Origin: an uncultured Akkermansia sp.
GTDB taxonomy: Bacteria; Verrucomicrobiota; Verrucomicrobiia; Verrucomicrobiales; Akkermansiaceae
DNA: 10,041 bases
Direction of reading: 5' to 3'
NCBI GenBank assembly: GCA_904502165.1
Contig: CAJGDB010000072.1
Span: 1 to 10,041 of the forward strand
In this document: piece by piece, positions 6,386 to 10,041 of the stretch
How positions within the stretch are numbered: the stretch's first letter is position 1
How the letters are laid out: each line of letters opens with the position of its first letter
Made by a program: the position numbers and the translations under genes
Notes under the pieces: model-generated
The model's input: only the letters and a program-made list of their open reading frames with translations
Told to the model about the DNA's origin: nothing
Databases searched by the model: none

Positions 6386-6871
6386 TTACCACCGTGCCTT
6401 ATTGAAACGCGCTACCTCGCGCTGCACTTCGCGCATTTCGGCGCGGGCCTTGAGGTCATAGCGCTGGTCGCGATGGGTCTTACCGCGGCCGATGCCGATT
6501 TCGGCTTTCACCTTGCCGTCTTTCCAGTAAAGACGCAGCAGGGGGAGCGCAAAACCTTTCTGCGCCTGCTGGATTTCGAGCTTCAGGATTTCGCGCTTGT
6601 GCATCAGCAGGCGGCGCGGGCGCTTGGCTTCGTGCTGGAACCACTTACCGGCCGTTTCCCAAGGCTGCACATCGCAGCCGTAAAGGAAGAGCTGGCCCTT
6701 TTCCACACGGGCAAAGGCATCTGCCACATTCACCTTGCCCGCGCGGATGGATTTCACCTCAGTACCACGCAGTTCGATACCACACTCATGCCGGCCCATG
6801 ATTTCGTAATCACGGCCTGCTTTCTTATTACTTGCAATGAGGTTGCTCTGAGGTGCGGGTTTCTTAGCCAT
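6386..6871 (-). CDS. smpB: SsrA-binding protein SmpB (trans-translation)
   Basis: SmpB binds tmRNA and brings it to ribosomes stalled without a stop codon, so that the nascent chain is tagged and the ribosome released. The 161-aa protein begins MAKKPAPQSNLIASNKKAGR and shows the conserved barrel GIELRGTEVKSIRAGKVNVA, then FLYGCDVQPW, then LLMHKREILKL. It ends in the tmRNA/ribosome-contacting basic tail with GKTHRDQRYDLKAR. This is the usual family length of about 160. I chose the ATG at 6871 because the upstream in-frame ATG at 6907 adds a non-conserved MLFFTSPCHPHT inside the rpoZ terminator region. There is no Shine-Dalgarno. The stop codon lies 7 nt from the hairpin array. Confidence 0.96.
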   Translation of the reverse strand: MAKKPAPQSNLIASNKKAGRDYEIMGRHECGIELRGTEVKSIRAGKVNVADAFARVEKGQLFLYGCDVQPWETAGKWFQHEAKRPRRLLMHKREILKLEIQQAQKGFALPLLRLYWKDGKVKAEIGIGRGKTHRDQRYDLKARAEMREVQREVARFNKARW

Positions 6872-6896
6872 GGTATGCGGGTGGCAGGGGCTGGTG

Positions 6897-6940
6897 AAAA
6901 AAAGCAACCCGGCGCTGCCGTTCGGGGAGCTTGCCGGGTT
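6897..6940 (-). terminator. Intrinsic terminator of rpoZ
   Basis: On the minus strand an 8-bp stem AACCCGGC/GCCGGGTT encloses a partly paired loop of 19 nt and is followed after two bases by seven T residues (plus-strand A run 6897-6903). It lies 24 nt past the rpoZ stop. It ends only about 25 nt before the smpB start, leaving no room for a separate smpB promoter downstream of it. smpB expression therefore likely depends on readthrough or on a promoter overlapping the terminator. Confidence 0.8.
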
Positions 6941-6964
6941 ACCAGAAAAGGATAGATGCAGGAT

Positions 6965-7264
6965 TTACAGGCTGATCTTAATGGTATCAACCTCAGCAGC
7001 AGCATCAGCAACCTTGTCGAAGGAACTTGCTGCGGTATCCTCACCCTTGGCAGCGGCGAGCTCCTCTTCGGTCATCTCGTGCCAGGTAATCTTACCCTCG
7101 ATAATCTCCGTAAGAGCGATATCACCGCACTGCATTTCCGGAGTAGTTACGATGTAAGGATCAGAACCGTGGTTAAGCTGCTGCACACGCTTGGAAACGA
7201 TGTTGACCAGCAGCTGGTTGTCGCCTACAATCTGAGCGGCTTTTTCGATAAGTTCAACTTTCAT
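6965..7264 (-). CDS. rpoZ: RNA polymerase omega subunit
   Basis: Omega helps fold and assemble the beta-prime subunit of RNA polymerase. The 99-aa product has the family pattern: LLVNIVSKRVQQLNHGSDPY (matching the LVxxxxxRxxQL...DP region) followed by IALTEIIEGKI (the IAxxEIxEGxI motif). The C-terminal part is acidic and Ala-rich (EELAAAKGEDTAASSF), as is common. The ATG at 7264 has no Shine-Dalgarno. The gene is divergent from ssb and is followed by a clear terminator and then smpB. Confidence 0.9.
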   Translation of the reverse strand: MKVELIEKAAQIVGDNQLLVNIVSKRVQQLNHGSDPYIVTTPEMQCGDIALTEIIEGKITWHEMTEEELAAAKGEDTAASSFDKVADAAAEVDTIKISL

Positions 7265-7282
7265 GGGAGGTAAAAATGGTGA

Positions 7283-7336
7283 TACCCCGCTGGGGTGCGG
7301 GTGCGGCATTGTACAACGTTGTGCACGCTATTGCAA
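7283..7336 (-). promoter_or_regulatory. rpoZ promoter with overlapping palindrome and leader hairpin
   Basis: On the minus strand TTGCAA (7336-7331), a 17-bp spacer and TACAAT (7313-7308) form a good sigma-70-type promoter, with a start expected near 7301. The spacer contains the perfect 10-bp palindrome ACAACGTTGT, nearly extended to 16 bp (7310-7325), which could be an operator. The short leader holds an ACCCC/GGGGT hairpin (7283-7295) ahead of the rpoZ ATG. Confidence 0.65.
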
Positions 7337-7389
7337 GCCTATATTCACGTCAGCCGTACAATAAAAGCCTTTCATTACCACATTTTTGC

Positions 7390-7418
7390 TTGTCAAGCCC
7401 AGCGGCAACAGGTAGGAT
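7390..7418 (+). promoter_or_regulatory. ssb promoter
   Basis: TTGTCA (7390-7395), a 17-bp spacer and TAGGAT (7413-7418) fit the sigma-70 pattern, with transcription expected from about 7425 and a leader of about 64 nt. The -35 box lies in the perfect palindrome GCTTG-T-CAAGC (7388-7398). The leader includes a GCCGG/CCGGC pair around 7436-7454 followed by TTTT. Confidence 0.55.
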
Positions 7419-7488
7419 ATCACCATGTAGATAGCGCCGGGCACCTGCACCGGCATTTTACCCAATATAACACCACACACGAGTAAAA

Positions 7489-8037
7489 ATGGCTAATTTA
7501 AACAAAGTAATGATTATCGGCAACCTGACCGCCGACCCTGAAGTACGCACCACCCCGCGCGGTAACAGCGTGGCTGAACTTCGCCTGGCTGTCAACCGCG
7601 TGAGCAGCGGCCCCAACGACGGCGAGCGCCGCGAGGAAACCACCTACCTGGATGTGACCTGCTGGGGTCGCACGGCAGAAATCGCCGGCCAGTACCTGGC
7701 CAAGGGACGCCCGGTATTCATCGAAGGCCGCCTGCAGCAGGATACCTGGGAAGATAAGCAGACAGGCCAGAAGCGCAGCAAAATCCGCATCGTGGCCGAA
7801 AACATGCAGCTGCTCGGCAGCCGCGAGAACGGCGGTCAGTCCCAGGGCGGCGGCAGCTACCAGCAGCGCTCCAGCAACTACAACAACAACGGCGGCGGTT
7901 ACCAGCAGGGTGGTGGCTATTCCAACGGCGGCGGAAACTACGGCGGTGCTTACAACAATGGCGGCTACCAGCAGCAGCGCCCGCAGCAGGCTCCCGCGCC
8001 CATGCCCATTGAGGAGGACGACGACATCCCGTTCTAA
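7489..8037 (+). CDS. ssb: Single-stranded DNA-binding protein
   Basis: SSB coats single-stranded DNA in replication, repair and recombination and recruits partner enzymes through its C-terminal tip. The 182-aa protein has the OB fold: MANLNKVMIIGNLTADPEVR at the start, then AELRLAVNR, TTYLDVTCWGRTAEIAGQYL, KGRPVFIEGRLQ and KIRIVAENMQLLG. A low-complexity linker rich in Gly, Gln, Asn and Tyr covers about 116-170. The acidic tip EEDDDIPF is intact. No Shine-Dalgarno is seen before the ATG. A promoter lies upstream and an intrinsic terminator directly downstream, so it is probably a single-gene unit. Confidence 0.98.
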   Translation: MANLNKVMIIGNLTADPEVRTTPRGNSVAELRLAVNRVSSGPNDGERREETTYLDVTCWGRTAEIAGQYLAKGRPVFIEGRLQQDTWEDKQTGQKRSKIRIVAENMQLLGSRENGGQSQGGGSYQQRSSNYNNNGGGYQQGGGYSNGGGNYGGAYNNGGYQQQRPQQAPAPMPIEEDDDIPF

Positions 8038-8078
8038 AGCACAGGCGGGAATCCCCCGTCTTCACGCAACAATTTCAT

Positions 8079-8114
8079 CCGGCCCCCGCCTCCCGGGGGC
8101 TGGATTTCGTTTTT
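8079..8114 (+). terminator. Intrinsic terminator of ssb
   Basis: A 10-bp GC-rich stem (8079-8088 with 8094-8103, one G-T wobble) with a 5-nt loop CCTCC is followed by a T-rich tract ATTTCGTTTTT. It lies about 40 nt past the ssb stop codon. Confidence 0.9.
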
Positions 8115-8135
8115 ACAAGGGCAGGATTCCCCTGG

Positions 8136-8165
8136 TTGACAAACCATTCCCTGCCTGCTTATAAT
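8136..8165 (+). promoter_or_regulatory. Consensus sigma-70 promoter, predicted leaderless
   Basis: TTGACA (8136-8141), an 18-bp spacer and TATAAT (8160-8165) match the consensus exactly. Initiation about 7 nt after the -10 box would fall at 8171-8173, right on the ATG at 8172, giving a leaderless mRNA. It is the best promoter sequence in the window, yet it drives what looks like a gene fragment. Confidence 0.8.
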
Positions 8166-8171
8166 CAAGCC

Positions 8172-8414
8172 ATGCAGGCAACTACCACCCAGGCGGAAAC
8201 ACCGGATTTCTCCCGTATCCTGCAGGAGGGCGAAAGTATTCTGTGGAGCGAACCGCGGCGGCGGATAATGGAGCCGGCGGTAATCACCTCGCCAGCTGCT
8301 CCTGCGAAATACCCTGCGCCTTGCGCGTTTCACGCACATGTGCTCCCAGTTCCTTTGTTGTCCGCAGACCTTTTTCCTTACGAGGAATCATATTTTATTA
8401 CCATTCGGGAATGA
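8172..8414 (+). CDS. Short ORF, likely the truncated 5' end of a gene fused to unrelated sequence
   Basis: The ATG at 8172 is placed exactly for transcription from the consensus promoter. An upstream in-frame ATG lies inside that promoter and is discounted. The first 30 residues look like real coding sequence: PDFSRILQEGESILWSEPRR resembles the beginning of bacterial PH-domain membrane proteins (pattern 'L..GE.ilW.g.p'). This is only a resemblance. After about residue 31 the frame runs antisense through the HipB-like relic (8284-8391) and has no credible character (for example PAAPAKYPAP). I read it as a gene cut by a deletion near 8263-8283 and now 80 codons long by chance. A short functional peptide cannot be excluded. 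Confidence 0.4.
   Translation: MQATTTQAETPDFSRILQEGESILWSEPRRRIMEPAVITSPAAPAKYPAPCAFHAHVLPVPLLSADLFPYEESYFITIRE
8284..8391 (-). pseudogene. N-terminal relic of a HipB/XRE-type helix-turn-helix regulator
   Basis: The 35-residue reading is MIPRKEKG, then LRTTKELGAHVRETRKAQG, then ISQEQLAR, then TGA (8284-8286). This is the typical opening of HipB/Y4mF-type XRE regulators, where RR/RK-x2-G-x-(S/T)-Q-x2-LA begins the DNA-binding helices. The rest of the helix-turn-helix, usually another 35-50 residues, is missing, so it cannot bind DNA as such. No HipA partner is nearby. It ends where the plus-strand ORF from 8172 loses coding character, which supports a shared breakpoint. Its ATG lies 33 nt past the stop of the 216-aa membrane protein on the same strand. 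Confidence 0.6.
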
Positions 8415-8423
8415 AATTCACCT

Positions 8424-9074
8424 TCACCAGTGATAATGCAACGGTCCATCACCCACAGGAGGAATGAGCTCACCGACATCCACACGATAAGGCAACTGCG
8501 CCACCAAGTAGTTCATGAGCTCCACTAGCGGAGCAAGGCCCATATCCACCGGTTCCGGAGACAGCTCCAAAACCACAAAATCCAGCACTCCATACTCCTT
8601 GGCATGGCGCTGTACAGCCTGCTGCAGATAGTCGGCCATTTTCTCCTTTTCCGTGAGTAGAAAAGATTGGTAGTGCAACACTCCGGCAACAGGAGCATGG
8701 ATACAGACCCGCCCCGGGGTGGCAGCATCAAAAAAGAACCAGATTCTACATACCTCACCGCTGTACATCATTCCCGGCAGAAAGAGTACACGCCGCCCTT
8801 CGGCATCCTGCATCACAAATTTTATGCACTCATATTCCACGGGATCCCCCTGAAACTTCTCAAGCTCAGCATACTCCAGCGGACAATACAGTTTCACATA
8901 TGACTCCGCCATGTGCCTATATGTCGTTTCCTGCGTTACAGGGTACACAAAGATGCGCCCAGCACTGTCTGCACCGCGCCAGCTTATGGTCATGATGATG
9001 AACAGCAGACACACAACACCCCACCACACCCAGCTCTGCAGAGTAATACGGCGGATAGTATGGAAGGGCGACAT
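8424..9074 (-). CDS. Single-pass membrane protein of unknown function, 216 aa
   Basis: I do not recognise this family. A basic start (MSPFHTIRRITLQSW) is followed by one hydrophobic segment at about residues 14-33 (VWWGVVCLLFIIMTISW) and then a mostly hydrophilic domain, so the bulk is probably outside the cytoplasm. The domain has mixed sheet and helix character with some aromatic pairs (IWFFFDAATPG, DFVVLELSPEP) and ends GDGPLHYHW. The ATG at 9074 sits four bases after the stop of the lipoprotein gene upstream, so the two are almost certainly co-transcribed and perhaps work together at the envelope. An in-frame ATG at 9134 lies inside the upstream gene and is less likely. Confidence 0.75.
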   Translation of the reverse strand: MSPFHTIRRITLQSWVWWGVVCLLFIIMTISWRGADSAGRIFVYPVTQETTYRHMAESYVKLYCPLEYAELEKFQGDPVEYECIKFVMQDAEGRRVLFLPGMMYSGEVCRIWFFFDAATPGRVCIHAPVAGVLHYQSFLLTEKEKMADYLQQAVQRHAKEYGVLDFVVLELSPEPVDMGLAPLVELMNYLVAQLPYRVDVGELIPPVGDGPLHYHW

Positions 9075-9078
9075 GGGG

Positions 9079-9777
9079 TTAATTCTGCGTTTCTGACTTC
9101 GTATGCCCCAAGCTGCCAATCCAGTCAAAGGCATACGCCAACGCCGGGAAGATGCCCGTCACCGTTCCCACAGTAGCCACAGCGGAAACCGGAATATCCA
9201 CCGCCAGCAGAACCAGAGCCAGGGGAGCCTTCACAGCCACATCTCCCGCATAAAGGGAAGGTACACCCAGCCGGAACGTATTGGTGGAAACATCATAAAG
9301 GCAGGAGGACTCACGGGGTGCTTCCCAGACATCCAGCACCACCTTGCGGGCCGGCACAGCCTCTGCTGCGGCAGCATCCCAGTCTTCCCCACAGATGACG
9401 GCAGGCTCATCGGCCGCTGGTTCCGGCACTACTGCATTCAGGTAAACCCGGGCATCCAGACGCGAAAGGCGGAAATAGAGCGTTTTCTCCCTCGGCTCGC
9501 GTTCATAGCCAAAGGGGAGATACACCTCGCTACCATGCACTGCCGCCATGCCTCCCACGAGCACCTTATCCTCGCGGCATTCGTACCTGATGGTATGAGC
9601 CAGATAATACTGCCCACCCACGCGGTAGATACGCGGGGTGATTGCAGCATCCTGCCGTGCAGGGTGAAAGACACTGCTTTCCAGCATAGAGGCCGATGTA
9701 TGGCATATGCAGGAGCTCAACACCACCGGCAGCAGCAAAAGCAGGAACAATATGCAGAAGCGCTTCATCCTGTTCAT
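9079..9777 (-). CDS. Predicted lipoprotein of unknown function, 232 aa
   Basis: Residues 1-22 are a lipoprotein signal: basic MNRMKRF, then a Leu-rich core, then the lipobox LSSC with Cys23 as the lipidated residue. The middle is hydrophilic (ITPRIYRVGGQYYLAHTIRY, then VYLPFGYEREPREKTLYFRL). The C-terminal 50 residues are hydrophobic, with APLALVLLAVDIPVSAVATV, reminiscent of the 'D-x-P-x-S' segment of small YceK/YidQ-type lipoproteins. That resemblance is weak and the protein is much longer. It could start at Met1 or Met4. It heads an operon with the 216-aa membrane protein (4-nt gap) and has a long structured leader upstream. Confidence 0.75.
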   Translation of the reverse strand: MNRMKRFCILFLLLLLPVVLSSCICHTSASMLESSVFHPARQDAAITPRIYRVGGQYYLAHTIRYECREDKVLVGGMAAVHGSEVYLPFGYEREPREKTLYFRLSRLDARVYLNAVVPEPAADEPAVICGEDWDAAAAEAVPARKVVLDVWEAPRESSCLYDVSTNTFRLGVPSLYAGDVAVKAPLALVLLAVDIPVSAVATVGTVTGIFPALAYAFDWIGSLGHTKSETQN

Positions 9778-9915
9778 TCTAACTCAACTGCACAGGTGAC
9801 GCAACAAAAAAACCGCCGAGCACAACACCCCGACAAGTATAGTCTGAATACCGTTGCTACCTCTCGGTCCTGGCGGGGTTTTCCAGCTATACCTCCGGGA
9901 GTGCGCCCGGCGGCA
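9778..9915 (-). promoter_or_regulatory. Long structured 5' leader of the lipoprotein operon
   Basis: From a promoter at 9950-9922 the transcript would run about 138 nt before the lipoprotein ATG. It contains a CCGGG/CCCGG hairpin near its start (about 9895-9910) and a terminator-like structure in its second half (9806-9882). I could not match it to a known riboswitch or leader class. It may be an attenuator, a riboswitch, or a small RNA ending at the terminator. Confidence 0.45.
9806..9882 (-). terminator. Intrinsic-terminator-like structure inside the leader
   Basis: On the minus strand, AAAACCCCGCC (9882-9872) and CCGAG (9867-9863) can pair with CTCGGCGG (9820-9813) and the following T's. 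The duplex is interrupted and encloses about 42 nt. Seven T residues follow (plus-strand A run 9806-9812). It lies about 28 nt before the lipoprotein start codon, the position expected of a transcription attenuator. Confidence 0.5.
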
Positions 9916-9921
9916 GGTGTG

Positions 9922-9950
9922 AGTATGCCAGCTAAGCCCTGTGGCGTCAA
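9922..9950 (-). promoter_or_regulatory. Promoter of the lipoprotein/membrane-protein operon
   Basis: On the minus strand TTGACG (9950-9945), a 17-bp spacer and CATACT (9927-9922) give a good -35 and a fair -10 box. Expected start is near 9915. Confidence 0.6.
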
Positions 9951-9969
9951 GCCTTTTATAGCTCCATTC

Positions 9970-9998
9970 TTGACATCAGAGCACACAGGCTATATGAT
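9970..9998 (+). promoter_or_regulatory. Promoter of the gene starting at 10025
   Basis: TTGACA (9970-9975), a 17-bp spacer and TATGAT (9993-9998) nearly match the sigma-70 consensus. Expected start is near 10005, leaving a leader of about 20 nt. The leader is rich in CA repeats and has no Shine-Dalgarno site. The promoter is back to back with the operon promoter at 9922-9950. Confidence 0.8.
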
Positions 9999-10024
9999 AT
10001 CCGCAAACAACCAACACACACACC

Positions 10025-10041
10025 ATGGGACTCCTTCAGAA
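10025..10041 (+). CDS. Start of an unidentified gene (partial)
   Basis: The ATG at 10025 follows a strong promoter and is the first start codon in the transcript. Only MGLLQ is visible before the window ends, which is too little to name a product. The leader before it is CA-rich with no ribosome binding site. Confidence 0.5.

Noticed and set aside
8136..8171. Upstream start of the short ORF after ssb
   Set aside because: That start codon lies at the -35 box of the consensus promoter and would not be in the transcript.
8034..8339. 101-aa Arg-rich minus-strand open frame
   Set aside because: It covers the ssb terminator and the consensus promoter. The composition is typical of GC-rich non-coding translation.
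9774..9986. 70-aa minus-strand open frame ahead of the lipoprotein gene
   Set aside because: It reads through the promoter boxes and the terminator-like stem, so its start lies upstream of the likely transcription start.

Overview
The window looks like a chromosome segment from a Verrucomicrobiota bacterium, most likely Akkermansia-like. This is an inference from the protein sequences: the style of SSB, TrmD, omega and the UDG, core genes lacking Shine-Dalgarno sites, and many secreted proteins of unknown function. Core genes (trmD, a family 4-type uracil-DNA glycosylase, smpB, rpoZ, ssb) frame two accessory patches. The first, about 944-5250, looks more A/T-rich by eye than its flanks.

Layout. 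Positions 1-68 hold the end of an unidentified gene, followed by trmD (140-943). Convergent with trmD is a 477-aa secreted coiled-coil protein of unknown function (965-2398, minus). Behind it the same two gene ends appear again. A 225-nt second copy of the trmD 3' end lies at 2456-2680, and a frameshifted relic of the coiled-coil gene's C-terminal end at 2701-2963 (minus). The spacing of the two gene ends is almost identical in both copies, so two alleles of the locus 'trmD end / convergent secreted gene' appear to sit in tandem. Next is a two-gene O-acetylation module: an AlgI-like MBOAT membrane acyltransferase (2966-4303) and an SGNH-hydrolase-like partner (4308-5250). The partner's signal anchor is out of frame with its body. 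Its tail overlaps the 3' end of the convergent UDG gene.

The minus-strand block rpoZ - smpB - udg (7264 down to 5204) follows. The most striking object in the window lies between smpB and udg, at 6179-6378. It has eight exact heptamers, four ATTTCAC then four GTGAAAT, spaced about 20 bp apart. Every interval contains a different small palindrome, and a hairpin sits at each end. The whole element is mirror-symmetric and could fold as a ladder of four-way junctions. I do not recognise it as a named repeat class.

The segment 7265-7488 carries divergent promoters for rpoZ and ssb. ssb (7489-8037) ends in a clear intrinsic terminator. A consensus promoter at 8136-8165 would start transcription on the ATG of a short chimeric ORF (leaderless). 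Against it on the other strand is a 35-residue HipB-like helix-turn-helix relic, so this spot looks like a deletion scar. A minus-strand operon of a lipoprotein (9079-9777) and a single-pass membrane protein (8424-9074), both unknown, is preceded by a leader of about 138 nt that contains an intrinsic-terminator-like structure. A strong plus-strand promoter at 9970-9998 drives the next gene, of which only five codons are visible.
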